Part shown: positions 43,322-54,191 of the stretch, piece after piece
How positions within the stretch are numbered: position 1 is the stretch's first letter
Layout: each line of letters starts with the position of its first letter
Assembly: GCA_009746045.1 (NCBI GenBank)
Contig: RPFO01000276.1
Coordinates: 1,946,619-2,010,618 of the forward strand
Length of the DNA stretch: 64,000 bases
Origin: Mesostigma viride
Taxonomy: Eukaryota; Streptophyta; Mesostigmatophyceae; Mesostigmatales; Mesostigmataceae
Direction: 5' to 3'
Notes under the pieces: model-generated
Databases searched by the model: none
The model's input: only the letters and a program-made list of their open reading frames with translations
What the model was told of the DNA's origin: nothing
Position numbers and translations under genes: made by a program

Positions 43322-46198
43322 TTGTTGACGGTGCTGGTTAAGATGGCTGGACGCATTGGTTGACCCCTCCTGCGCATTGGCCTGCAGCTGACCCATGCCG
43401 CCATCCCACCCATTCCCCGTATACGTAGCGGGTTCTCCGGTGGAGGCTGCCGCGGCTGCCCCAGGACCGCCAACCACGCCTGCCCCTGTTGCAGCACCAC
43501 CCCATGCGCCACCGTCCTCTCGCCGGAACGGGGGCGCCACGCGTAGCTCTGCCGTGATGTGCGCGCCGGTGGGGAACCACACACCATGGGCAAAGATGAA
43601 CATAAGGAACAAAAGACGTGGGGCGCGGGGGGGGGGGGGGGGGGGGGGAAGGCGGTTAATGAGGGAGGGAAAGGAAAAGAAAACACCCTGGCCAGTGAGG
43701 GAGATCTGGTCGGGGGTGGGTGGATGGTAAGAGGCCTGGCACCATGAACTCAACCAGGGTGCCAAGGAACGCAGCAGGCGTGGTGACACCAGGGTGTGTA
43801 AGAAAATAGATTGCAGAAGCAGCCCTGTCTGGGGCTACCCCAAAACCCTCTACCCCCAACACACATGTCAAACCTCCTCCGCATCTACTCCCCCTTTCTC
43901 CCCCCCCCCACGGACAACCTTCCCGGTTCCATCTCTCCTGCTGAGTGCCACAAGGCCATGGAGCATGCAAGGCCATGAAGCACATGCGCAGTGCCATGAC
44001 ACAGCCCAGGGGACGTGGGCACGACAGGGGGCTGCCCCTGCCGTTCCATTCAACCTGACTCAAAAGAATTACTGACCTGGGCAGGAATTCCGTTTGCAAG
44101 AGTGCACGACACCACAACCTGCGACACTTGTGACATGAATGACAAAGACAGCTGTCGTGCGTGAAACCCTCGCACGTCATCATCATAATGATCATCAGCG
44201 AATCCTCCCCAAACCATCAGCAGCGAATCCTCCCCAAACCATCAGCAGCGAATCCTCCGTGGCACCAGCGACCCGACGGAGATGTTGAAGGCATGGGGCG
44301 CAACTATCGTGTCTGGGGCACACAACCAGAAATGCACGCCTTCATGCATGCTTCTGCACAGCATGTATTGAAGAGGGCATGCCCTGCACACAGTGGCCAC
44401 TGCATGCCATCAGGTCACTCGATCCCATCTCACTGTATGCATGTATCAAACCACTGCAGGCAATCATGGCGCACGGAGATAAGGCACTGGCACACGCACC
44501 ATGGGACCCGTGCGCAAAGCTGCAGCGGCCCTCGAACGTGCACGTGCCCTCAAGCCACTTGGAGCACAGCTTGGTGCGGTAGTTGGGGTTGAGCGTCGGG
44601 TCCGTAAAACGATTCATGTCGCCACCACCCTCGCCCCGCCCTGCACCCTTGCCCGCAACACCCATACCCCGCCCCCGGACCGTCCCCCGGACCACCCCCG
44701 GCCCCCCCCGGCCCCCCCCGGCCCCTGCCCCCCCCTCGGCCGCCTCCGCCCCCCCCTTGATCTCCTCATCATGGATAAACGTGCAGCGGTCGCCGTACGG
44801 GCACCCCTCGGGTGAGTGGAACTTGTTGCACAGCCGTGTCTTGCGGAAGCTAGGGCTGAACTGGATGGAGGAGCCACCACGCGCAAACCGCAAACCGTCC
44901 GCTGCACCGCCCATCGCCCCACCCCCCTTGGTCGCGTCATGGAGGGAGCGCAGCTCTGCCTGCCCGTGTGCAAAATTGCAGCTGTCTCCGTACGGGCATC
45001 CTTTCTCGGTGCCAAACTTGTTGCATATCTTGGTCTTCCAGCCCCAGGGCTTGCCGTCGGGACCCAGCAAGGACCCGGAGCCTGGTTGGAAGCCGCCTGC
45101 ATGGTTGATTGGGGTTGCATTAGGGAGGGTGGGCAAGGAAGGAAGGGGGAAGGGAGAGGAGGGGAGGGAGAGGGAGAAGGGGGGGGGGGGGGGACAACCA
45201 ATAACCATGCGTGCACAAAATAATTGTGGTCATGCACCAGCGAGCATGGAGGGAAAGGGGGAGGACGTGCAAGATAGGACAGGCCGATCTGATGCCTAAC
45301 ACTGGTAACATTTTTTATAGTGCTATCATGGTCTGTCCAGGGCTGACATGGCTTATCACGGCTAACATGGCCTGTCAAGGCCAACATGCACTGTCCCAGC
45401 TAACATGCCCTATCACTGCTCTTGCGCCCTAACCCACCCTACCAGCAGTGCTCCCGCCTAGCAATTCTAGTAATTGAGGCAGCAACATTCCCTGGCATAA
45501 ATGTTGTGCTCGTGCAACCACTGCAGTAAGACCCATACAGGGTGCCGCTGCGAGCCAAAAGCGCCCTATGAAAGCTTCGTAGAAAAAGTAGACAGCTGCT
45601 CAGCAATTTCGAGCAAGCAAATGGCTAGACGTCACAGTCAACAGCTGCCCACCTCTACCTGCCAAAACTAAACAACAAGCAGACACCTAGCTTGCCTGAC
45701 AAAGCCTGGGCTGCGTGATCAAACCTAATAAGCATTTAATTAGGGCACCAAACCCCGAATCCGCCGTTGCCAAGTCCATTGTCTACCTCTCTGGCCGCCT
45801 TCCCCTGTGCCGCCGCTTCCGCCGAAAAAGCCTTCTGCTCCGTAAAGACCCCCTCCGTCCTCGCCCCCGATGCTATAGCTCGCATCAATATTATACGACA
45901 CGGGCCCAACAGGCGGCATATTCGTCATACGCATTCTCTTAGGATAGGGTACTCCATAGGCGTTGTCTTCCGGCCTGGTATGCAACATAGGGGCTGCCGC
46001 TTGAGTCTGGGCGGGCTGTGCCCGCGTCTGCATCTGCAGCTCATCCTGGCTATTATTCAATCCCGTAGCCCCATTTTGGCCATTGTTCCAATAGACGCTC
46101 TGACCACCAAAAGCGTCTAAGCTGGGAGCTGGCACAGCAAACGAGCCACCGCCGAAATCGAACTCCTCTGGGAGGTCGTCGCTCTCCAAAATGTTCAT
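42677..46198 (-). CDS. CCCH zinc-finger protein with polyQ and Gly/RGG-rich tail
   Basis: Three exons were rebuilt on minus: 46198-45787, 45096-44500 and 43548-42677. The junctions AGAG|GTAGAC, GCAG|GCGGCT, CATG|GTGCGT and GGCAG|AGCTAC share phase 1. The product is 626 residues. The N-terminus is acidic (MNILESDDLPEEFDFGGG) with a basic PYPKRMRM motif. Three CCCH fingers follow: residues 162-181 (C-x8-C-x5-C-x3-H, preceded by KPWGWKTKI), 227-246 (C-x8-C-x5-C-x3-H) and 315-333 (C-x7-C-x5-C-x3-H, followed by ELRV). The C-terminus has ~45 Gln, then GFGGP repeats and an RGG-type tract before IVLTGPGAGS. Plant and algal proteins of this type bind RNA; the exact target is unknown. The low-complexity tail suggests a role in RNA granules (inference). 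The gene is divergent from the next one. Confidence 0.9.
43200..43330. repeat. Coding CAG/CAA repeat (polyGln)
   Basis: On the minus strand this mixed CAG/CAA array in exon 3 of the CCCH gene codes for about 45 glutamines with a few interruptions. Mixed codons imply an older, more stable tract, with a pure CAG core of about 10 units near 43265-43295. Confidence 0.95.
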
Positions 46199-47316
46199 TG
46201 TGCCTGCTATCTAAGAAGGGTGAAATAGACAGATACCTTTTTCAAGAAAGGGGAGGTTTTTCTTGACCTACACAAATTATAGCCCGTTACAGAGCGCCTA
46301 GATCGCTGTTAGCAAGATCAATGTCGCTGGCTGCTCGGGTAAGACGAGTTAATACTCATTTCCTATGTTTTACAAAGTACCCACCAACACTCAAAATACC
46401 AGGAAGGTTACTATGTAACGTGCGGGGATGCACGCCCGTCTCCCGTCTCTAGCATGAAACCCGTGTTTAATAAACTCGGTAACGAGATTCCCCCGCCACC
46501 TTTGTAACGACCCGGGGGGGCGCACTCTGTCGGCAGGTTCGTCGCCATATGTTTGCAAAATACTTTGTTGGCATCAACGCCAAGCATGTAGCGCCCATCT
46601 TTGCAAACCTTTCTCTTTTGTGACAGAAGCAGCACATGCAAGGGCGCGGGCGCGATGGGTGAACGGGAGCCGCGCCGACACTGGCACAAGCCAAAAGAAA
46701 CACCAGGGCGCGGCGCAGGAGCACTGGATGGGTGAGCGGCGCGGCGGGGCGTGGCGTGAGCCCCTCGCCCATGCAGTCCCCTATTCAAGTTCGTTGCTAT
46801 AAGCAGTCTGCCATTTCGCCAACGGCCTCAGTCCAAATCCCCTATGTACTTCAGACTATGACGTACTTACCCAATAGCCCACTAGGTACCCACTAGTCCA
46901 CTACCCAGTACATACCCCAAGTCCCAACAGCCCACACATCCCGTGCGTTAATTAGGTATACGCACTCTTTTCAATAGCCGGAATGGTCGGCGTGTCAGGT
47001 TGCTTGCTGCGTGGTTTACGGCTTCACTGCGTTATATGCACGCGTGCAGTCCTCGCACATTTCATTTATCGGCCGGCACATTCCATCGACGCGTGCAAGC
47101 GAAATTGCGCAGCTGGCCTTAGTCTCTCTGGCTTGATGATTCTCGGTAGCTTATCAGCTGCGTAAATATGCTGTATGTGGGTACGGAGGCTTCTACATCT
47201 TCGGGTGCTGAATTTTTTTTTGAACGTACCTGAATTTACGCTTCAGTCGGTATATCCGCTAACTTACGCTGACTGGAACCTTGCGGGACGTTTTTTGAAG
47301 TTGAAAAATCGTTGAC
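46199..47316. promoter_or_regulatory. Divergent intergenic region between CCCH and plastid-protein genes
   Basis: 1.1 kb separates the two start codons, so both promoters should lie here. I see no strong TATA box. Direct repeats around CCCACTAG and CCCAGTA lie near 46875-46920. No ORF in it has recognisable features. Confidence 0.45.
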
Positions 47317-50300
47317 ATGGCCAGTTGCACCAAAATCACAGGGTGCCCCCCCAGTGCATCACGTCAGCTAGATAATTTGCGACCATTCTCAGCCGTTGAA
47401 CGGCTCTATGTCCCGCCAGCAGGCCGTCGGTCCTCGATTCCTAAAGTTGCGCAGTTTCAGACGCCCTGCGAATTCGTTGCGCGTTGGTATGGTGGGGCCA
47501 GTTTACATCGAGCAGCCGTGGCTACACCTGCTAGGCATCTGAGGTCGCTGACATGCATGGCCGCTGCCGATGCGGGAACGCCAGGACCCCCTGCAACTAG
47601 CAAGGCAGTGGATGCAGAAGTATTCCAGGAAGGCGAGGATGGAGATCCTGCGATGCAGGCTCGGATGAAGGGTACGTGAGCAGTAGTTTGTCAGCTGCCC
47701 TTTGGCACCTTGCAGATCGAACCTGTTGAAGTTCCACAACAGCCACACGGCTCCCAATGCAATGCCATGGCTCGATGTGAAAATATTGAAACAGCAGTGC
47801 ATGCAGCATGCAAAAGGCTTATGCGTGCCATCCCGTGTGTCTGTCTCCTTGCAAGTCTCCTGACACAAAATGGGGACTCCCCTCCTTGGCCGGCCTGGAA
47901 ATGTTACTGGGTCGCCTGGATAGAGACACTGTGCCGTAATATTCAGAACGTATACTATGTGGTTTGTGGTATCGTCATCAGTGTGGGTGCATAGTATATC
48001 CTGTTGGGTATTATAGACTCCAGTACCATGCAGTACGCAGATGCATGGATTGCACCATAGATGCATGGATTGCACCATAGATGCATGGGTTGCACCGTAG
48101 ATGCATTGGTTGCTTGAAGTGTCCGATGCTTTGTGAAGTTTAAAGACCAAGCATCCCACCCCGCCCGCCTCTGCCTGTCACGTGGCCGGCCTCCATATAG
48201 CATGCATTGCTTGTATGTGCATGTATCTAAGTGCTGACATCGCGTGTGCCCCTTCCCCACCACGGATGACTTCTCGCGACCGCACCCCCCTCACCTCCCC
48301 CCCTCCCCCCAGAGGCCTCGGTGACCCCCCCCCTGCCCCTCTCGACCTACCACCGCATCGAGATGGAGAACTGCGACTTTTTGATCGGCCGCGGTGCGCC
48401 CGGCACGCGCCAGCTGGACCTGCGCACCGTCTTCGTGTTCCACCACAACAACGGCAAGTTCTCCATCGCGGGTGGCGACCCGACCCAGCTGCCGGCCACG
48501 CCCCAGGTGTACCAGGAGATCCTCTGGGCAGCGCGCAGCACGGATATGTCGCCTATCTCCGAGCGGGGCCCCGACGCGCCATACTTCGACGTACGGGAGG
48601 ACGTGTCGTCCGTCTACCTGGTGCGCGTGGCGTCCGAGGAGCCGTACCAGCTGGATCTGGACGATGTGGTCAAGCTGGACGGGGGCGCGTTCACGGTGAC
48701 TAAGGTCGGCGCGCCGGGGGGCGAGGACGGGCGGGTCGAGGGCCGCATGCTGCGCATCATGGGCAAGGACCAGTTGGCAGTGGAGGAGATTGTGAGTGGG
48801 GCATTGGTTGATGTGGAGATTGTGAGTAATTGTTGTAGTTAAGGTGGAGGAGATTGTGAGCGGGGCATGTGTTCATGCGTTGATGTGGTTGTGCTATTGT
48901 TGTTGTGGAGGAGATTGTGAGTTGGGTTGGGGGGTTGGGAAATATGGTGATTGTCAGGTTGTCAGTGGGAGCCATGTTGTGGAGGAGGTTGTGAATGGGG
49001 CGTTTGTGGCAGATTTGCTGTTGGAGTCTATGATTGTGGAGGAGTTCAGTGTGGCGCGCCCATGGAATGATTGGCCCCCATTATAGTATCGATTACTATG
49101 GAAGTACTCTAACATATATCAATCGGTCATTCAGCTATCTCTCCCCCTTCCATTCCCCTCTGCTGTGGCCCCTGCCATCCCCCTGTCCCTCTGTGCAACC
49201 TGTGTCCGCATGTGGGTTTGCCAGGAGGGCATGCCCACGGCCAACGACCTCGTCGCGGGGGTGGAGATGAAGGAGGAGGAGAAGCGGCTGGAAGCCTTCC
49301 GGGACAGCTTCCGCGCACCCAGCAGGCACGTGCCGCCTTGATACACTACCCATTCTGTGTGTAATGCTGGCCATGGTGCAAGCAGTTGCCGGCCTTGATT
49401 TGCATCCATCGGTGTCGACAGGTGGTGTGTGGCATGGGTGCATGCTGGGGGGCATCTATTAGATATGTGGTGGGTGGCCTCTGCCTGAGCAGCCCCCGTC
49501 CGTTCTCTGACGTGGTCGGGCAGATGCAGGCTACCAAGCATGGTGGGTCATCATTCCCCCTGCGGTTCACCTACAGCTGGCACCCGTCTCGTTTGTTCAA
49601 CCGTTTGGTGCCAGCGTGGTTTGAGATGGACAGCGGACATGGATTTGTGTTTCTTCACCAACCCCCACGCATGTCTCACTACTGTAGCGGTCAAAGTCAC
49701 GTTGCGGCAACTTATTTTGTGACCCCAAAAAAGGTGAAAGTTTAGGTTTGCATGGCAAAGCTATTTCAACATGGTATTTGTGCGGCGCTTTTCTAGTGCA
49801 ATCCAAGGAAATTAGTTCAAAACAGTACAATGTCATGTGAACTAGAGTTTGCAACCCAAAATGAAGCCCATTAACAGCAGTTTGCGGGGTCGATTCGCAA
49901 ATAATTTCTTTCTTTCTTTTCTTTTTTTTGTCGCAAGGTGATTTTGACCACTACGGTATACTGCAGGTAGCTCACTTGGAATCTTGTCAGTAAAATGAAT
50001 GCTAGCTCAGCAGTCCATTCTTGGCGCCGCCCAGCCTATGCGACATCAGGGTTGACTGGCCTGCCATGGGGCTTGTTCCCTCTGTTCTGGCAGCCGGGTG
50101 TGCGTTCCTGGGCGTTGCCTCCAGTGATCTCCTGTCTGGTCTTGTCTCCCTTGCATAGCGATACACTGGGTCCCTCTTTTCTTGCAAGCCACCGGCTTGG
50201 TCATTAACGGCAGCTGGTAGGTAGGCGACGGCCTTTGCATTACAATGTGGTTGTTTCTTGGTTGCTATCTGTAGCACTTTCCCAACGCTTGGCAAGTTCG

Positions 50301-50524
50301 TGTTATAACGGCTGTGTTGCTGAGGCTGTGTTGGTGGCTGTTTCCCCTACCTGCTGTACTGGACCTGCAGTTACGTTGACCCCAATGCGGAGCCCCCAGA
50401 GGAGGACTGGTCACTGATACCTCCCCCGCCGCCGGAGGGGCCCCCACCCAGGCCTCCTCCCAAGCCTTTTGGGCCTGAGGACCGCAAAAAGCTCGAGAGC
50501 ATTCTTTCAAAAACAGGACAGTAG
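47317..50524 (+). CDS. Unrecognised protein, probably plastid-targeted
   Basis: Four exons were rebuilt: 47317-47671, 48313-48791, 49225-49325 and 50371-50524, giving 362 residues. Phases agree only if intron 3 uses a GC donor (AGCAG|GCACGT...CAG|TTACG). The first ~75 residues are rich in Ser, Ala and Arg with few acids (SASRQLDNLRPFSAVERLYV, AGRRSSIPKVAQF), like a plastid or mitochondrial transit peptide. Exon 2 codes for a compact beta-rich domain: TYHRIEMENCDFLIGRG, DLRTVFVFHHNNGKFSIAGG, VYLVRVASEEPYQLDLDDVV. The C-terminus is charged and Pro-rich (EEDWSLIPPPPPEGPPPRPP) and ends EDRKKLESILSKTGQ. I cannot name the family. TGTAA at 50665 may be the polyadenylation signal. Confidence 0.75.
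48041..48113. repeat. 20-bp tandem repeat in intron 1
   Basis: ATGCATGGATTGCACCATAG is repeated 3.6 times with a few changes. It lies in intron 1 of the plastid-protein gene. Confidence 0.92.
48780..49048 (+). repeat. Repeated splice-donor motif at the start of intron 2
   Basis: The exon 2 end and its donor (GTGGAGGAGATT|GTGAGT, 48780-48797) recur downstream as GTGGAGATTGTGAGT (near 48815), GTGGAGGAGATTGTGAGC (near 48844), GTGGAGGAGATTGTGAGT (near 48905), GTGGAGGAGGTTGTGAAT (near 48977) and a partial copy near 49036. Several are complete 5' splice sites. Confidence 0.85.
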
Positions 50525-50914
50525 AGTAGCTTTTTTCCAACTGCTGAATGCTTGAATGAGGAATATGTCGCTAGCCTGGCTCTTTCTGAATTTAAGATGT
50601 TACTTGGCATGCAAGTGGTCCAGTTTTGGTCCTGAACTGCAGGCCTTACGGGTAGTAGGTTCATTGTAAGCTTTGTATGAGTACCACAATTTGCTAATTA
50701 AAGCACAAGTTTGTTTCCTCGTTTGTTACTTGGAGGCTGCGCTGCATGGCCCAGCCAGCTAAGCCTGCACGAGCTCATGCAGACTTACAAAGAAATGAAT
50801 TCGGCCACGTTTGTCCAGAATTTTGGATGATTAAACAGGTGATCTCGCGATCAGACGTGCCTACCACTCATGGACATATGCATTAATGAATGAATGAATT
50901 AAAGTAATTTTAAA
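50525..50914. other. 3' flank of the plastid-protein gene
   Basis: Holds the 3' UTR (TGTAA at 50665-50669) and about 200 bases of unassigned sequence, ending in an ATGA/ATTAA-type tail from 50880 that belongs to the next retroelement. Confidence 0.45.
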
Positions 50915-51318
50915 TTAAACACGTGCTCCCGTTGGGAAGTCACGTAGCACCTAAGTGCGTTGAATCCCTATGTGTGCACAACGGGAAGGGCAGGGACCCC
51001 CCTCTTCCCTCATGCCAGTGGCATGCCACAGGGCGCACGATCGACCCGTCGAAGCGATATCGATCCGGCATCCCCTGTGGGTGCAATAGACCGGTGTGAG
51101 CATTGCATGGCTGTGGTCAGCGTGATCGAACGTGCGATGCAAGGCGGGGCATAGCTAGCTAGGCTGGCGGTGGGGCAATTAGATGCTCAACTGGCTACAG
51201 ACTGTAGAGCAAGGCTATCGCCGTCTATAGGCCGTCTGCCGTGCATGATAAGATTAACTTAGCCTAACTAAAGAAAATTGAGTTAAAGTAAGTACTAGCG
51301 CGTGTCATGCGCATGGGC
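50915..51318 (-). mobile_element. Family C 3' end
   Basis: The tail and hairpin ACGTGCTCCCGTTGGGAAGT are followed by the family C 3' UTR (GGCATGCCACAGGGCGCACG, CCCCTGTGGGTGCAATAGAC). Truncated before ORF1. Family B copy 4 starts right after it, at 51327. Confidence 0.8.
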
Positions 51319-51326
51319 ATGTCACG

Positions 51327-52510
51327 TGATGGGCCCACACCAGCCCTTGCAATAGCCGTAGCAGTTTCGAGTCATGCTTTGCCCATGCAGGGAGTTACTC
51401 TCTGCTGAGATGCCATGTGTACACCAGCTATAGCCTAGCCATGCCTACCTTCCACCCCATATGTCATGCAGGCCTTCTAGGCCCTCTCCCCAAGCCGCCC
51501 TGTGTGAGCTCGATTAGGAGGCATGAACCATCATGGCGGTGCAGGTGCACCTTGTGCACCCAGAGCAGGTGATAGTTGTACATCCTACACCTGCAGGTTG
51601 TCGCCCTGATTGTATCACAAACCCATAGATGCCCCTTTCTCAGGGCTATGTGTTACATATGCTCCCCACGGATTAAAATAAAATAAAATTAAATTAAATT
51701 ATAACCTGCCTCCGTGGGGAGGTCATGTAGCACATATTCCATGATGGATGGGGTGGAGGGAGCCGCGTGATCGAACTATCCTAACTCTAGCTAAGCTATC
51801 TAGAAAATCCTAACTACACTACTCATCAAAACGCCTCCGCCGCTTGGGGGGAGGTGGCTTGCCCACAGGGTCGGGCGTGTGCGCCTTGACAATCTTCTTC
51901 CACCGCGTCTTGTCCTGCATGGCAGTCCAAAGACGGGAGAGAGAGTGGATGCGGTGCTCAAACTGGGCTGGGACCACTAGGTCGTCCAGCAACATCTGAA
52001 CGTAGTTCGTGACAGGTTTCCCTACCCTTTTGGGAATGTCCTCGGAGCCAGGCCAGGTCAGAATGTGCCGCCCTGGCTGGCCAAGCCGCTGGGGGCCGGC
52101 CAGACCAAGGGTGGTGTCGACCTGGCTGGTGCGGGCAAGGATCCTACAAATGCTATCCTACGCTGCCTAATCTCGTCCGAAACACGAGGCATGCCATGAT
52201 ACAAAGACTCTGATGACGGACGCTCGGAAAAACCTACGTTAAGGACCTGTCGGAGCATCCTGTAAACCGTGCCGTCTAGCCTAGCTGCCAGTTTGGGAGG
52301 GAGGGTCCACGCCTCGGCGCCATACGTGAGCACCGTGAGGACGAGGACCTTGAAGAGCATGCGCTTGCGGTGCCCGCCCAGGCCCTTCGAGCGCCATTAG
52401 GGTGTGAGCGAACGGAGCTTGGCCCAGGCAAGGCCGATGCGGGTGTCCACATCGTCGGCGGTGTCAGGAAGCCAGCTCCCCACGGATCTATGTTCTTAAT
52501 TAATTAATTA
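51327..52510 (+). mobile_element. Family B copy 4 (3' end), with TSD, split by LINE1
   Basis: ATGTCACG flanks it (51319-51326 and 52511-52518). It contains only the family B 3' UTR, and is interrupted inside its terminal hairpin (GCTCCCCACGGAT) by a LINE1 copy at 51674-52474; the remaining hairpin end and TTAA tail follow at 52488-52510. Confidence 0.9.
51674..52474 (-). mobile_element. LINE1 copy, 5'-truncated, with TSD, nested in family B
   Basis: The 13-bp TSD GCTCCCCACGGAT occurs at 51661-51673 and 52475-52487. The insert runs from an A-rich tail and hairpin CCTCC-CCAC-GGAGG through the LINE1 3' UTR and the last ~220 codons (reading KVLVLTVLTYGAEAWTLPPK, then LYHGMPRVSDEIRQRRIAFV). It has lost the RT core. 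Confidence 0.92.
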
Positions 52511-54191
52511 ATGTCACGGAGTACTACTATGCTAATCTCATGTTAGAAAATAAAATTACACGAAAGTTACAAATATTGTCTCCATCATGCCCCAACCATA
52601 TGAAGTGAGACAACGATGCCTGGGTGCCATATATAGTCACTAGAGGGGGATATCATCTGAGCTGTCCCAGCTACTGTAATGGCAGACGAGGCGGTAGTGT
52701 AGCGGCTATCCTCAGGGGCAATAACCTCCACCTGCGGAAGTCCTTCTACCCTGCATGCTAGCAATGGGCCGCGGGGCCCGTGGGGATAAAACAGGAGCAA
52801 TGTGCGGCCCCTCAGGAAGGTGCTTATCGCACACGGCAGCCCATTTCTCCTTGTCTATCATGCGGGCGCGGAGTACAGATAGTCCCAGAAGCCCTGTATC
52901 CTCAAGTAGTTGTGTCACATAGGTCCGGGTCGCGCCGCGTCGGTGCGGGGCGCGCGCAAGTTTGCCAGTGGGTTGCGACGGGACAAGGGGACCCTGCCAT
53001 AGGAGGAGGTGTCTACCTGGTTGGCCAGTCCTAAGCCCGCGCCCGCAGGGCCCACATCGGTATTCACCTGGTCTGCCGGCCTGCGCGCAAGATGGCCGGC
53101 AAAGACGAGGCGGTGGTGTCGGATGGTACCTATGAGTGACAAGAGGGAGCTTGCAGTAGAGCTCGGCCCGAGTGCGGCGCTCTTGGTAGCAGACGCACGC
53201 CGAGGGTGTGATGGAGTATTCGGGCACTGACAGTGCCGTCAATTAAGCTGCTTGCTCAGCGCCTGGAACAGGGTCCACGCTTCGCGCAGCCATAAAGGAG
53301 GATGCTGCAAGGATGCCTTGAACAGAATGCGCTTGCGCCGCTCACTCAGGTAGCGACATGTCCAGAATTAACCGGCCTGTTGAGGCGGCGGAGGGCCGCC
53401 CAGGCCTGGCCAAAGCGGGTGTTGACGTCGTCGGCCGTAGAGCTGGGGAGCCAGCTGCAAAGGAGCTTGAAGTGAGTCGCCGGGGGGACGGGGCCGTTCC
53501 ATCCAACAAGAGGAGGGTGGGTGGGTTGGTCCCAGCGGGGAAGCCGATGGCCGTTCATGACCTCCGGTTTCTTACTTCATGTCAGATTATAAGCCGCACG
53601 GCCGGCCCGCGCTTCCAGTGTCAGACAAGCTATCTAGCCAGAGTTGGGCGCGCGCGGACTCCGGGGTCTCAACGAGCGTGACTCGTGTCATCTGCGTGGA
53701 TCAGATCGCTCAGTCGGTAGGGTGGGTGAACCCCGCCGTAGCTGGCGTACTCCGTAGTCCATGATCTCGATCCCGGCGGGCGCCCCTTTACCCGGGCAGA
53801 GCGGGGCTTGTGCACGCCTCATAATAATATAGTCCACCATTTAATGATGAATAGATATGGGGAGAGCACACAGGGCTCCCTGCCACACGTCCCGGCTGTG
53901 TACGTGTGCAAGGGGGAATGCCAGAGTGACGCCGTCAGCGGTACGGACCTGGGCTCAGTCGCGACCCTTCATGATAGAACTCAGTGGCGGATGATCTTAA
54001 CAATATGTACACGATGCGGGACACGGAACAGTTGGTGAGGTGGAGGATCGATCGACCACCTATATAGATATAGGGCGTGCCATATAACCGTATCGAATGC
54101 CTTGGTGTAATCCACGAAGATCAATCGCAATGGCAAGAGACCGGGGGCCAGGCGGTCCACTTCCTTGATCATGGTGACCATAACACAATTG

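Noticed and set aside
43656-44195. Extra exon of the CCCH gene between the fingers and the polyQ exon
   Set aside because: The direct join CATG|GTGCGT to GGCAG|AGCTAC already keeps frame and restores a finger-flanking ELRV; the intervening frame shows no domain.
46411-46788. Minus-strand frame of 125 residues between divergent genes
   Set aside because: Overlapping frames on both strands, no domain, no splice context.
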